Shown here: positions 18,147-27,580 of the stretch, in pieces
Numbering within the stretch: the first letter of the stretch is position 1
Layout of the letters: every line of letters starts with the position of its first letter
Origin: Chondrinema litorale
GTDB lineage: Bacteria; Bacteroidota; Bacteroidia; Cytophagales; Flammeovirgaceae
Direction: 5' to 3'
Assembly: GCF_026250525.1 (NCBI RefSeq)
Contig: NZ_CP111043.1
Coordinates: 1,601,421 to 1,665,420, forward strand
DNA: 64,000 nucleotides
The notes under the pieces: model-generated
The model's database searches: none
The model's input: only the letters and a program-made list of their open reading frames with translations
What the model was told of the DNA's origin: nothing
Position numbers and translations under genes: made by a program

Positions 18147-20645
18147 TTATAAGCAATCTACATCAATAAGTACATCTAATTGCTTGAATCTCTTTTTATC
18201 GTTTACTTTATCTATTGAATCGGTTATAGATTTTTTAACCTGCTTTAAATTAATCTTATTCCTTTCAACTTTAATTAAAATATCTTTTAAATATAGATTC
18301 CTAATTTTATCAATTACTGGTGATTCTGGTCCCAAAATACGTTTACTCCCCAATTGATTTTTAAGCTCCCAAGCTAGCTTATCTGCCTGTAACATAGTTA
18401 TATCTCTATCTGCATTTCTTACAGTAACTCTAATTAACCTAGTAAATGGCGGATAATCATGATTTTTTCTTTCCCTTATTTCTGTATAAAAAAAAGCCTC
18501 ATAATTATGATTAACAATGTTATTCATTAGTGGGTGTGTTGGAGAAGATGTTTGTAAAACAACTTTCCCTTTATCTTCTCTCCTTCCAGCTCTACCACTT
18601 ACCTGAGATATTAATTGAAATGCTCTTTCGTGAGATCTAAAGTCAGGAAAGAAGATCAATCGATCAACATCGAAAATTCCGACCAAATTAACATTACCAA
18701 AATCAAGCCCCTTACTAACCATTTGAGTACCCACTAAAATATCCGTTTGTCCACTCCCAAATTCATCTAATATCTTTTGATAACTGTACTTTTTTCTGGT
18801 TGTATCCAGATCCATACGCTGAACCCTAGCATTTGGAAAAATCTCTTTAATTTCATCCTCAACTTTTTCTGTACCTAACCCAGATGTTTTAACTCTATTA
18901 GAGCCACAACTTTTACATTTCTTTGGAACAGGCTCTTTATGCCCACAGTAATGGCATACCATAATATTTCTATACATATGATATGTTAAGCTTACAGCAC
19001 AGTTTTCACATGTTGGGATATGGCCGCAATCTTCACACATAATATAAGGTGCATATCCCCTTCTGTTTTGAAAGAGGATTACTTGCTTACTGTTGTTTAA
19101 ACTATTTTCAACTTCAGATACGAGCATTGAGCTAAACTCTCCTCTTATTTTTCTCTGCTTTTTTTCTTTTCTTAAATCTGAAAGAACTATATCTGGCATT
19201 GAAGCATTACCAAACCTTTCTTTAAGCTCAACTAAGCCATAAAACCCCGATGTAGCCAAATAGTAAGATTCAATAGAAGGTGTAGCTGAACCTAACAGAA
19301 CTTTAGCATGATGTAATTTCGCCAATACCTGTGCTCCATCACGGGCATTATATCTTGGTGCAGGATCATATTGTTTATAAGAGGAATCATGTTCTTCGTC
19401 TACGACTATTAACCCAAGATTATCAAATGGAAGGAAAAGTGATGATCTTACACCAACTATAAAAGTAAACCTCCCACTCAAAACGCCATTCCAGACTTCA
19501 ACTCTTTCATTATCAGAAAAACGAGAATGATATACCCCCATATTATCTCCAAAAACATGTTGGAGTCTGTTTACTATTTGTGTAGTTAAAACTATTTCTG
19601 GAAGTAATAGAAGTACCTGACTTCCACTATCAAGTACTTTTTTTATTAGATCAATATAGATTTCTGTTTTACCACTACCAGTAACTCCATAAATAAGAGC
19701 TGTATCTTTTTCTTTATAAATTTCTAAAATCTCATCTCTAACAACCTTCTGTTTATCACTTAGAAGTATTTCTTTAGATAACTTATCATTTTTATATTCA
19801 AATCGAGGAACAATTTCTTCAAACTCAACCAGAACATCTTTTTTAATTAGGGTTTTAAGTGATGAGACCGAAATATTATTTTTTAATAAAATAGATTTCT
19901 CAACTCCAGATTTATTTTTTTTCGGAAGATCATGTAAAGGTATAAGCGATAAATACTTTAATAATACCTCTTCTTGTTTTACAGACGATTTTACTTCATC
20001 AAATAACTCATTTAATTTTTCCTCACCTACAACCCAATCTTCTTGTAACCTGATCTTCTTTTGAACCTTAGGCTTATACTTCTCTTTAACTTCTTCATAA
20101 ATAATAATGGCTCGCTTAGCTATTAAATATTTAATGATTTTATATGGGTTTTCAACCTCAAGTAATTCACCTGCTTCATGGTAAGCTAAAGAGTCTTTTT
20201 TTTGAAGCTCACTTAATAAGTTCAACTCTCTTTCTGAAAGTGTAATCTGATGAGCTTCAACACTAAATTCTGGATTAATTTGAATACGAGATTGGCTTGT
20301 TAATTTAAAGCCTGAAGGTAAAGCAACATTCATTACCTCACCAATACTGCACATGTAATATTCTGCAACCCATTCCCAAAACTGTATTTGGATTTGGTTT
20401 ACACATGGTTCCTCATCTAGGAGATCGAGAATATATTTTACTTGTTGGGTAACTGGTGCCTGCTGATGCTTTTTTACAACTATTGCTGTAACTATACGTC
20501 TTTTACCAAACTGCACTATTACTCTGGAGCCTACCTGTATTTCATCTGCATACTCAAAGGGGATTCTGTATGTGAAGTACTGGTTTACAGGAACAGGTAA
20601 AACGACATCTGCGAAAAAAGTCTGTTTATTTTGAGGTGTATCCAT
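18147..20645 (-). CDS. priA: Primosomal protein N' (replication restart helicase PriA)
   Basis: 832 aa. 3'-to-5' DNA helicase that reloads the replisome at stalled forks. The N-terminal 3' DNA-binding domain (residues 1-110, 'FADVVLPVPVNQYFTYRIPFEY') is followed by a winged helix, then helicase motif I 'GVTGSGKTEIYIDLI', motif II 'VVDEEHDSSYKQ', motif III 'LLGSATPS', and motif VI 'QVSGRAGRR'. Two zinc-binding modules with paired CxxC lie between the helicase lobes (CEDCGHIPTCENC; CHYCGH ... CKSCG). Full length. It ends close to the convergent 17439 gene. Confidence 0.97.
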   Translation of the reverse strand: MDTPQNKQTFFADVVLPVPVNQYFTYRIPFEYADEIQVGSRVIVQFGKRRIVTAIVVKKHQQAPVTQQVKYILDLLDEEPCVNQIQIQFWEWVAEYYMCSIGEVMNVALPSGFKLTSQSRIQINPEFSVEAHQITLSERELNLLSELQKKDSLAYHEAGELLEVENPYKIIKYLIAKRAIIIYEEVKEKYKPKVQKKIRLQEDWVVGEEKLNELFDEVKSSVKQEEVLLKYLSLIPLHDLPKKNKSGVEKSILLKNNISVSSLKTLIKKDVLVEFEEIVPRFEYKNDKLSKEILLSDKQKVVRDEILEIYKEKDTALIYGVTGSGKTEIYIDLIKKVLDSGSQVLLLLPEIVLTTQIVNRLQHVFGDNMGVYHSRFSDNERVEVWNGVLSGRFTFIVGVRSSLFLPFDNLGLIVVDEEHDSSYKQYDPAPRYNARDGAQVLAKLHHAKVLLGSATPSIESYYLATSGFYGLVELKERFGNASMPDIVLSDLRKEKKQRKIRGEFSSMLVSEVENSLNNSKQVILFQNRRGYAPYIMCEDCGHIPTCENCAVSLTYHMYRNIMVCHYCGHKEPVPKKCKSCGSNRVKTSGLGTEKVEDEIKEIFPNARVQRMDLDTTRKKYSYQKILDEFGSGQTDILVGTQMVSKGLDFGNVNLVGIFDVDRLIFFPDFRSHERAFQLISQVSGRAGRREDKGKVVLQTSSPTHPLMNNIVNHNYEAFFYTEIRERKNHDYPPFTRLIRVTVRNADRDITMLQADKLAWELKNQLGSKRILGPESPVIDKIRNLYLKDILIKVERNKINLKQVKKSITDSIDKVNDKKRFKQLDVLIDVDCL

Positions 20646-20852
20646 AAAAAATGGAATTTAGCAATAAGCAGGTTATGCTAAATTATATCTATAATTTTAA
20701 ATGCTATTAGTGTTTATTTTTTAGAGAAAAAGCCTCAAGCTTTAAATAACTTAGGTGTATAGAAGCAAATAAACTGAAAGCAAAAATAGTAAAATTGGCA
20801 AGAAACTCTTAATATTTAATCTTGCCTTATTTAAAAAGCGACTCTTAAAAAC

Positions 20853-21551
20853 TTAACTCAATAGTTTATTTTTTTTCGGCTTTTTTGCTTGATATGCCTT
20901 CAAGTAAAATGGCTCAAAATAAGCTAAGTCAGCAAATTGTTGCTCTCTCAATGCTTTATTGGCTATTAAACCTACATACTTTGCATTTGGCAAATATTCT
21001 CCTACATAAATTAGATTATCATTAACTAGAACATCTTTGCATTTTTCAGCTCCATTTCCAAAATATAAAATTTTGTAGTCCTGCAAGTAATTATCAAAAC
21101 TTGATGATTCAACAACCAGAGGATGTATTGCTTTAATTTGAGAAAGATCACTTTTATATATTGCTGTATAAACTTCCATTCGTCTTGCATCTAACATTGG
21201 GCAAAAAAGCATTTTTCCAGAAGCTAAATACTTTAAATGATCTATAGCATTTGCTGCTATTGCTTCCAATGTACTTACTGAAATTAATGGCTTGTCCCAT
21301 GCATAACATAAACCCTTAGCTGTGGAAACACCTATGCGCAAACCTGTATAAGAACCTGGGCCTTCCGAAACAGCTATAGCTTCAATATTTTCAGATATAA
21401 CTTGACAATTTTTCATCATTTGATCGATGATTACGGTCAGATAACCAGAATGTGATTTTTCTAGGTGAATTTCTTCATACGCTATTATATTTTCTTCTGA
21501 GTGCAAAGCAACAGAACAAACACTCGTAGCTGTTTCAATACTTAAAAGCAT
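20853..21551 (-). CDS. tsaB: tRNA threonylcarbamoyladenosine biosynthesis protein TsaB
   Basis: 232 aa, cytoplasmic. Partner of TsaD in forming t6A37 in ANN-decoding tRNAs. It has the ASKHA-type opening 'LLSIETATSVCSVALH', the conserved 'IEAIAVSEGPGSYTGLRIGVSTAKGL' core (residues about 58-83) and 'PMLDARRMEVYTAIY'. Length is normal. It lies downstream of a palindrome-rich intergenic region and upstream of priA on the same strand (207-nt gap), so the two are probably separate transcripts. Confidence 0.95.
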   Translation of the reverse strand: MLLSIETATSVCSVALHSEENIIAYEEIHLEKSHSGYLTVIIDQMMKNCQVISENIEAIAVSEGPGSYTGLRIGVSTAKGLCYAWDKPLISVSTLEAIAANAIDHLKYLASGKMLFCPMLDARRMEVYTAIYKSDLSQIKAIHPLVVESSSFDNYLQDYKILYFGNGAEKCKDVLVNDNLIYVGEYLPNAKYVGLIANKALREQQFADLAYFEPFYLKAYQAKKPKKNKLLS

Positions 21552-21719
21552 AGTATGATTAAAATACGTTCAAAAATGTTGGCTATAATTTAAAAAGGAG
21601 TTTGAAATCTCAAAAAATCAATCCCATAATTCGCATATTCGGTGATGCAAATATTGTATAATTTTATTGCAAATTTTTATTTTTAAAAATAGATAAACAT
21701 TAAAATTATATATCACAAA

Positions 21720-21753
21720 AAAGTAAATTACTTTAAATAAAGTAATTTACTTT
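21720..21753. repeat. 34-bp near-continuous palindrome
   Basis: Arms 21720-21735 and 21738-21753 are perfect reverse complements (16 bp) around a 2-nt centre AA. The arms are built from the word AGTAAATTACTTTA. It is a plausible binding site or cruciform, and is not followed by a T tract that would make it a terminator. Confidence 0.6.
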
Positions 21754-21792
21754 ACATGTAATCAAAATTTACAATTTAACTAAAAATCTAAT

Positions 21793-21840
21793 ATTTAACA
21801 TTTAGTTAATATTAAAATATTTTATTTAACATTTAGTTAA
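21793..21840. repeat. Two direct copies of a 17-bp hairpin word
   Basis: ATTTAACATTTAGTTAA occurs at 21793-21809 and again at 21824-21840, 31 bp apart. Each copy is itself dyad-symmetric around ATTTA; the second extends to a perfect 11-bp stem TTTTATTTAAC/GTTAAATAAAA. Confidence 0.6.
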
Positions 21841-21942
21841 ATAAAATGTAACTATTAGTCAACACATGAAATCTCTTAACCGAATATGTTTGCTATATAA
21901 TCGAAACGAAACAAATTATGTTTTGGTAATAAGGATAAGGTG

Positions 21943-21980
21943 AAAGAAAAATGCCCGTTTTGTAACGGGCATTTTTCTTT
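21943..21980 (-). terminator. Terminator of the M28 peptidase gene
   Basis: A perfect 17-bp stem, AAAGAAAAATGCCCGTT / AACGGGCATTTTTCTTT, with a 4-nt loop and a GC-rich core. It lies 14 nt past the peptidase stop codon, which is at 21995. Confidence 0.9.
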
Positions 21981-21994
21981 TAGGACATTTCAAA

Positions 21995-23563
21995 CTATTC
22001 CTGATCAGCTTTATCTACTACAGGCCTTTCATTAGTATTTGCCAATTCCCAAGCGGTATGAAATATAAGCCTGGCAACCTTTTCCATCTTAGCAAATTCA
22101 ATTTTATCTACAGTATCGGTAGGTCTATGATAGTCTGGATGTGTTCCATTAAAATAGAAAATCACTGGTATACCATGTTTTGCAAAATTGTAGTGATCTG
22201 ATCTGTAATAGAATCTATTAGGATCACTATCTGAGTTATACTCGTAATCTAATTCTACATCAGGAGAATATTTTTTTGCAACAGTTTCATGTAAATTATG
22301 CAAGTCTGAAGAAAGCATATCTGAACCAATTATATAAATGTAATTAGGATTATCAGCGTGTTTTTCATCAACTCTACCTACCATATCTATATTAAGATCG
22401 GTAATAGTGCTTTCTAGAGGAAACACAGGATGTTCTGAATAATACTTAGAACCAAGTAACCCTTTTTCCTCACCTGTAACAGTCATAAATAAAATACTTC
22501 TCCTAGGAGCAACACCATTTTTCTTCGCTGTAGCAAATGCTTCTGCAATTTCTAAAACAGTTACTGTACCTGAACCATCATCATCTGCACCATTATTTAT
22601 TACGGTATCTGCTTTACCAATATGATCATAGTGAGCAGTTACAACTAATATTTCGTCTTTTAAATCGGTACCTTCCATAAAACCTAAGACATTTTCTGTA
22701 GTAACATCTTCAGCTTTCTTCATTGCCGTTAACTCTATTTCAGAAGTATAGCCTTTAATTTTTTCAATACCTTTTGTAATATCTTTCTTTAGTGCTTTAT
22801 CAAACTTTTTAGAAGAAGTACCTAACATAGCAGCTCCACCCTCAGAACTTGTGAAAAATAAGCCCATTTTTCCTTCACCAGAAGAATTCATACTCAATGA
22901 TGGTTTCTGTAAATAAGGTTTAAATAAATTTAATCTGTTATTAAACTCTTCTTTATCTGTATAAACAAATACAATAGCTGCAGCTCCTTTTTCACCAGCA
23001 GTTTTAATTTTATAATTTGTACTGCCCATTTCAGAGCTTTTCTCACTTCCTGAAATTACATAGGTACCATCTGCATTTTTAGGCTCATCCATTAAAACTA
23101 ACACAGCCTTACCTTCTACATCCAGACCTTCATAATCTGTATATTTATCTTCATCAATACCATACCCAGCAAATACAGTCTGCATTTTAGTATGGTCATA
23201 GTTGAAGTTTCCATAAATAAAGAAGTCTTCCAGATAGGTTAAATCTTGTTTAGCAGTACTAATACTTACTTCGTTCCAGTAAGATTTATTTAAATTAAAT
23301 GGTTGATAATAAGGATTCTTATTATCTACTGGCCCTTCTAAGCCCAAGCTTTTAAAGTGTTTACTAATATATTCAGCCGCCATTTTCTGACCTTTCTCTC
23401 CAGTTTCACGGCCTTCGTATTCGTCAGAAGCTATAATACTCAAGTGTTTTTTAAGATCACTTGCCTTTATGGTTTCAGCATATTCCACAGAAAAATCCTT
23501 TTCCTGAGCATAAGCTGTAACATTCAGGATACAAAGTAGGAAGAATAACAATCTTCTATTCAT
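21995..23563 (-). CDS. M28-family zinc aminopeptidase, secreted
   Basis: 522 aa. Signal peptide (LLFFLLCILNVTAYAQ). An N-terminal part with a PA-like insert (residues about 130-270, 'EGLDVEGKAVLVLMDEPKN') precedes the M28 catalytic domain: 'VVTAHYDHIG' (zinc His and Asp region), 'NGADDDGSGTVTVLEIAEAF' (bridging Asp), 'TVTGEEKGLLGSKYY' (catalytic and zinc Glu), 'NIDMVGRVDEKH' (zinc Asp) and 'YRSDHYNFAKHGIPVIFYF' with a late His. All expected two-zinc ligands appear present. Probably periplasmic or surface, releasing N-terminal amino acids from peptides. Monocistronic, with its own terminator. Confidence 0.92.
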   Translation of the reverse strand: MNRRLLFFLLCILNVTAYAQEKDFSVEYAETIKASDLKKHLSIIASDEYEGRETGEKGQKMAAEYISKHFKSLGLEGPVDNKNPYYQPFNLNKSYWNEVSISTAKQDLTYLEDFFIYGNFNYDHTKMQTVFAGYGIDEDKYTDYEGLDVEGKAVLVLMDEPKNADGTYVISGSEKSSEMGSTNYKIKTAGEKGAAAIVFVYTDKEEFNNRLNLFKPYLQKPSLSMNSSGEGKMGLFFTSSEGGAAMLGTSSKKFDKALKKDITKGIEKIKGYTSEIELTAMKKAEDVTTENVLGFMEGTDLKDEILVVTAHYDHIGKADTVINNGADDDGSGTVTVLEIAEAFATAKKNGVAPRRSILFMTVTGEEKGLLGSKYYSEHPVFPLESTITDLNIDMVGRVDEKHADNPNYIYIIGSDMLSSDLHNLHETVAKKYSPDVELDYEYNSDSDPNRFYYRSDHYNFAKHGIPVIFYFNGTHPDYHRPTDTVDKIEFAKMEKVARLIFHTAWELANTNERPVVDKADQE

Positions 23564-24017
23564 TGCTAATTATTGTTTTAAGTAAATATGATTTAAATGG
23601 CAATACAAAGTATCTACTATATCAAAAGCCAAAGCCTTTATATCAATTTAAATGCAAGGGTATTAAGAAAAACACTTTGTAAAACCTTTAGAAAATTTCT
23701 CAAATATAAATGATGGAGTGCTTACTAAAAACCAGAAGAAGGATCTTAAACTTAATTAGGAGAGATATTATCTTAATAATAGCCGAAAAAGGAGTTTTTT
23801 TTTGAAATAAAAGATTTTTTTATCTAAACAAGATGTAACCAAAGCAACTTCTATATACAAGAAAACATTATATAAATACAGACCACAAAGATTAATTGTA
23901 TTTAACAAATTTAATATTGTACTTTATCAAGAATTTTTAATTCTTGACAAAAAGTATTTTTAAACTGAATCCATTATATTTGTTATATAAGTAAAGCAAC
24001 TGGGAAAAGACACTACC
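23564..24017. other. Intergenic region between divergent genes
   Basis: 454 nt between the M28 peptidase and the carboxypeptidase-regulatory-like gene. Apart from a TATATTTG -7 box at 23975-23982 I see no structure, open frame or RNA gene here. Confidence 0.4.
23975..23982 (+). promoter_or_regulatory. Candidate -7 promoter box
   Basis: TATATTTG is an exact TAnnTTTG match, 35 nt before the ATG at 24018. There is no TTG at the usual 20-nt distance upstream, so this is a half-supported promoter. Confidence 0.45.
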
Positions 24018-24680
24018 ATGAATAAAAGAAATATTACAACTAAAAAAATTACTTCAATCTTCATTCTTGCTGTTATCAGTACTTTTTTATTACAGACTGA
24101 GCTTAAAGCACAAGGAGACCCAGAAGTAATTCAAATGTCTGGAATCATTGTAGATGGAGATAGTTCCTATGGAGTTCCCGGGGTTCACGTTTATATCCCA
24201 AGTGCTGGAGTAGGTACAGTTTCAAACCAAGTCGGACTTTTTGCACTTCCAACTATGGTGGGTGATACAGTTATTTTTAGTGCTGTGGGTTATAAAAAGC
24301 AAAAATTTATTGTCCCTCAAAAAAAAGACAAAGGCTTTACTGTTTTAATTGATCTACAAACTGATACAACTTTTCTTCCAGTTGTAGAAGTTTTTCCTTA
24401 CCCTACCGAAGAATTATTTAAAGAAGCTTTCTTAGCATTAGAGTTACCGGTTGATAAAAGAAAAGAAAATATGGAAAAAAATCTCAACCAACAGGCTCTT
24501 AACAGAATGGCCGCATCTTTACCAATGGATGGCGGCTCTAACCACCGTTATTATATGAACCAACAGTCAAATGCTATATCAAATCAATTCTTTTCTCCTT
24601 CATTTTCAATACTCAATCCTTTTGCTTGGGCTGAATTCATAAAATCAGTAAAAAGAGGTGATCTTAAGAAGAAAGATTAA
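24018..24680 (+). CDS. Carboxypeptidase-regulatory-like domain protein, exported
   Basis: 220 aa. Signal peptide (IFILAVISTFLLQTELKAQ). Residues about 38-110 form a carboxypeptidase D regulatory-like beta-sandwich: 'SGIIVDGDSSYGVPGVHVYIP', 'GTVSNQVGLFALPTMVGDTVIFSAVGYK'. This is the fold found at the N-terminus of SusC proteins, but here it stands alone. The C-terminal half is helical and unrecognised, with 'LPMDGGSNHRYYMNQQSNA' and a basic end 'SVKRGDLKKKD'. It lies 135 nt upstream of mreB on the same strand; whether it takes part in envelope or shape functions is unknown. Confidence 0.78.
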   Translation: MNKRNITTKKITSIFILAVISTFLLQTELKAQGDPEVIQMSGIIVDGDSSYGVPGVHVYIPSAGVGTVSNQVGLFALPTMVGDTVIFSAVGYKKQKFIVPQKKDKGFTVLIDLQTDTTFLPVVEVFPYPTEELFKEAFLALELPVDKRKENMEKNLNQQALNRMAASLPMDGGSNHRYYMNQQSNAISNQFFSPSFSILNPFAWAEFIKSVKRGDLKKKD

Positions 24681-24815
24681 AAAGAAGTTTTTTTTTTTAA
24701 TATTGCAGTTAAATTCATCCATATAGTTTAGTCGGTTTTTTGCGTTAAAAAAAACCGAACAACAAGTTTATTTTTTTTTGTAATAAAAAACATTCTTTTA
24801 ACTCTTTCCATTCTG

Positions 24816-25841
24816 ATGGGTCTATTTGATTTTTTTTCCAGCGATATTGCCATTGATTTAGGTACGGCCAATACGCTACTCTTGTATAAAGGAAAAGTAG
24901 TTGTTGATGAACCCTCCATCATTGCTATAGATAAAGTCACTCAGAAAGTAATTGCAATTGGTAAAAAAGCCATGCAAATGCATGAGAAGACACACGAAAA
25001 TATAAAAACAATCAGGCCACTTAAAGACGGGGTAATTGCAGACTTCTATGCCGCCGAACAAATGATCAGGGGAATGATTAAACTAATCGATACAGGTAAT
25101 CGATTTTTTACTCCTTCTCACCGAATGGTTATTTGTATTCCTTCCGGAATTACTGAGGTAGAAAAACGTGCAGTACGTGACTCTGCTGAACATGCAGGTG
25201 CTAAAGAAGTTTATATGATTCCTGAACCTATTGCTGCTGCAATTGGTATCGGTATCGATATAGAGCAACCCGTTGGTTCTATGATTGTTGATATTGGAGG
25301 TGGTACAACAGAAATTGCTGTAATTGCTCTTTCTGGTATTGTATGTGACCAATCTGTAAGAACTGCAGGCGACGTTTTCAACAGAGACATCCTTGACTAC
25401 ATGCGCAGACAACACAATTTATTAATCGGTGAAAGATCTGCCGAGAAAATTAAAATTGAAGTTGGTGCTGCAATTTCTGAACTTGATACTCCTCCAGACG
25501 ATTACGAAATCAGAGGACGAGATTTAATGACTGGTATTCCTAAAACCATTAAAGTCTCTTATACAGAAATTGCTTTTGCTATTGATAAGTCTATTTCTAA
25601 AATTGAAGAAGCTGTTTTAAAAGCTCTTGAGATTTCTCCCCCAGAACTTTCTGCCGATATTTACGATAACGGTATTCATTTAACTGGTGGTGGAGCTCTT
25701 TTACGAGGACTTGATAAAAGGATAGCATTAAAAACTAAATTACCTGTACACATTGCTGATGATCCATTGAGAGCTGTTGTAAGAGGTACAGGCGAGGCAT
25801 TAAAAAATATCGATGCCTTTAAAGCAGTTTTAATGTCTTAA
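24816..25841 (+). CDS. mreB: Rod shape-determining protein MreB
   Basis: 341 aa, bacterial actin. Phosphate-1 'DIAIDLGTANTLLL' near the N-terminus, 'IPEPIAAAIGIGIDI', phosphate-2 'MIVDIGGGTTEIAVI' and the adenosine motif 'GIHLTGGGALLRGLDKRI' are all present. The start 'MGLFDFFSSDIAIDLG' is typical for Bacteroidota MreB. Forms membrane-bound filaments that direct lateral wall synthesis. First of mreB-mreC-mreD, with gaps of 73 and 5 nt. Confidence 0.98.
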   Translation: MGLFDFFSSDIAIDLGTANTLLLYKGKVVVDEPSIIAIDKVTQKVIAIGKKAMQMHEKTHENIKTIRPLKDGVIADFYAAEQMIRGMIKLIDTGNRFFTPSHRMVICIPSGITEVEKRAVRDSAEHAGAKEVYMIPEPIAAAIGIGIDIEQPVGSMIVDIGGGTTEIAVIALSGIVCDQSVRTAGDVFNRDILDYMRRQHNLLIGERSAEKIKIEVGAAISELDTPPDDYEIRGRDLMTGIPKTIKVSYTEIAFAIDKSISKIEEAVLKALEISPPELSADIYDNGIHLTGGGALLRGLDKRIALKTKLPVHIADDPLRAVVRGTGEALKNIDAFKAVLMS

Positions 25842-25914
25842 TTTGCAAAACACTTTTAGCATAAACTTTCCGGAATTTAGCAGGCTTAGGCCAAACTGAT
25901 ACAATCTTTTATTC

Positions 25915-26763
25915 ATGTATCAACTGATTCAATTTTTTCTGCGTCTCAGAATATTTTTCACATTCATTATTCTGGAGATTATAGCAGCTTGGCTAATTGT
26001 ACGAAACAACACTTATCAGGGAGTAGCATTTTTTACTTCCTCTAATGTTGTTGCTGGTGTGCTATATACTTATGTAGATGGCATTACCGGACAATTAACC
26101 TTACGCGATGAAGTGGAAAGACTTCAAAAAGAAAATGCTATACTTAATCAGCAATTAAATAATCTGAAGTTTAGAGAGCTAGATTCCACAAGTACAGATT
26201 CAACTGCATTACCAGCAACTTACAAATACTTACCTGCTAGAGTTATTAACAATACAATTAGGTTTACAGATAATTATCTTACAATAAATAAAGGTAAAAT
26301 TGATGGTGTAGAAGTTGGAATGGGTGTAGTTTCACCAGAAGGTATAGTAGGGAGAGTCCGTTCTGTATCTGAAAATTTTGCTACTGTATATTCTCTATTA
26401 CATTCCAATATTAGAATCTCTGGTCAACTAAGCGATTCCAAAGATTTATGTACTGTAAAATGGAATACCGAAGATACTAACAACGATTATCTTCAAGCAG
26501 AGCTTCAATACATCCCCTTCCATGTAGATGTGGAGAAAGGAGATACTATTGAAACTTCAGGAGCGAATCCCGTTTATCCTGAAAGTATCAATATCGGAAT
26601 TGTAGAATCTGTTACCGATGACCTTTCTGAAGGCACAAAAAATGTAAAAATCAATCTTACAGTTAATTTCAGTACTATAAAAAATGTATATATAATTCAG
26701 AATTACTACAAAACTGAAATTGACAGTCTAGAACAAAATTTGGATCCGCTAAGAAGTAAATAA
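25915..26763 (+). CDS. mreC: Rod shape-determining protein MreC
   Basis: 282 aa. One N-terminal membrane segment (IFFTFIILEIIAAWLIV), a periplasmic coiled coil (residues about 60-85, 'LRDEVERLQKENAILNQQLNNL'), then two beta-barrel domains ('ARVINNTIRFTDNYLTINKG', 'GVVSPEGIVGRVRSVS', 'DTIETSGANPVYPESINIGIV'). It links MreB and MreD to the wall synthases. Full length, five nt before mreD. Confidence 0.95.
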   Translation: MYQLIQFFLRLRIFFTFIILEIIAAWLIVRNNTYQGVAFFTSSNVVAGVLYTYVDGITGQLTLRDEVERLQKENAILNQQLNNLKFRELDSTSTDSTALPATYKYLPARVINNTIRFTDNYLTINKGKIDGVEVGMGVVSPEGIVGRVRSVSENFATVYSLLHSNIRISGQLSDSKDLCTVKWNTEDTNNDYLQAELQYIPFHVDVEKGDTIETSGANPVYPESINIGIVESVTDDLSEGTKNVKINLTVNFSTIKNVYIIQNYYKTEIDSLEQNLDPLRSK

Positions 26764-26768
26764 GTATT

Positions 26769-27305
26769 ATGAACAGAAAAAGTATATTTTTCTTTATTTA
26801 TTCTTTTATCCTGTATGTATTAATTCAGGTTCTGTTCCTTAAATATGTTGATTTTTATGGTTATGCTTTTTGCTTCGCATATATAGGTTACTTGCTAGCT
26901 TATCCTTTAGACTTTCCTAGATTTCCATATTTACTAATTGCGTTTTTTCTAGGTATTACTGTGGATATATTTTACGATTCCGCAGGTATTCATGCTGCCT
27001 CCTGTGTTTTTTTAGCTTATATGAGAAACAGAGTAGTAAAAGGATTTGCTCCAACTGGTGGCTACGAAACCGGCTCAAATCCTAATTTGTTGGATATGGG
27101 CATAAACTGGTATATTACTTATACAGTTTTACTGGCCTTTCTGCATCATCTTGTACTATTTTTTATTAGTGCTAGCAATCTTAACTTAGTAGGTACTACA
27201 TTAATTAAAACTTTTTTTTCAGTCTTATTTACTACTTTTATCCTCTTTCTTGGCCAAAGAATTTCTGTTACATATCAACAGTATCAGCGCCGAAGAAGAA
27301 GATAA
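26769..27305 (+). CDS. mreD: Rod shape-determining protein MreD
   Basis: 178 aa integral membrane protein with about five hydrophobic helices ('FFIYSFILYVLIQVLFL', 'YLLIAFFLGITVDIFYD', 'YTVLLAFLHHLVLFFI', 'FFSVLFTTFILFLGQ'). Position right after mreC and the 'GITVDIFYDSAGIHAASCVFLAYMR'-type central segment support MreD. It ends in a basic tail, YQRRRRR. The penicillin-binding protein and rodA genes that often follow in this phylum are not next to it. Confidence 0.9.
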   Translation: MNRKSIFFFIYSFILYVLIQVLFLKYVDFYGYAFCFAYIGYLLAYPLDFPRFPYLLIAFFLGITVDIFYDSAGIHAASCVFLAYMRNRVVKGFAPTGGYETGSNPNLLDMGINWYITYTVLLAFLHHLVLFFISASNLNLVGTTLIKTFFSVLFTTFILFLGQRISVTYQQYQRRRRR

Positions 27306-27580
27306 TTTTTTACACTTCTATTTCTGATTTTTTTCTTCCAATTATTTAAATTAATTCGAAACAAATCTTTATTAATTTGTTTTAATCCTAATGATTAATT
27401 TCATTATACCAGCTATAAATTAACTTTAATAATTAAATGATTGAGTCTTGCAAAATTAAATTCCTGCCAATACGATTTACAACCCGTCAAAGTTCATAAA
27501 TATCATGTAATATTGATATCTTGCCTTTATTGACTAGGATTAATTTGCAGATCAGTTATAATTTTTTTTAATACGAACAT

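Larger units (their letters stand above)
21552..21942. other. Palindrome-rich intergenic region upstream of tsaB
   Basis: About 390 nt, extremely AT-rich, between the tsaB start and the terminator of the M28 peptidase gene. It holds one long palindrome (21720-21753) and a pair of related hairpins (21793-21840). No open frame and no clear TTG-N20-TAnnTTTG promoter seen. Confidence 0.5.

Noticed and set aside
23564..24017. RNA gene in the gap upstream of the carboxypeptidase-regulatory-like gene
   Set aside because: No stable hairpin, no terminator and no conserved-looking segment by eye.
24720..24760. Hairpin CGGTTTTTT/AAAAAACCG between the 24018 gene and mreB as terminator
   Set aside because: The stem is mostly A-T and no T tract follows the arm on either strand; support was too weak for an entry.
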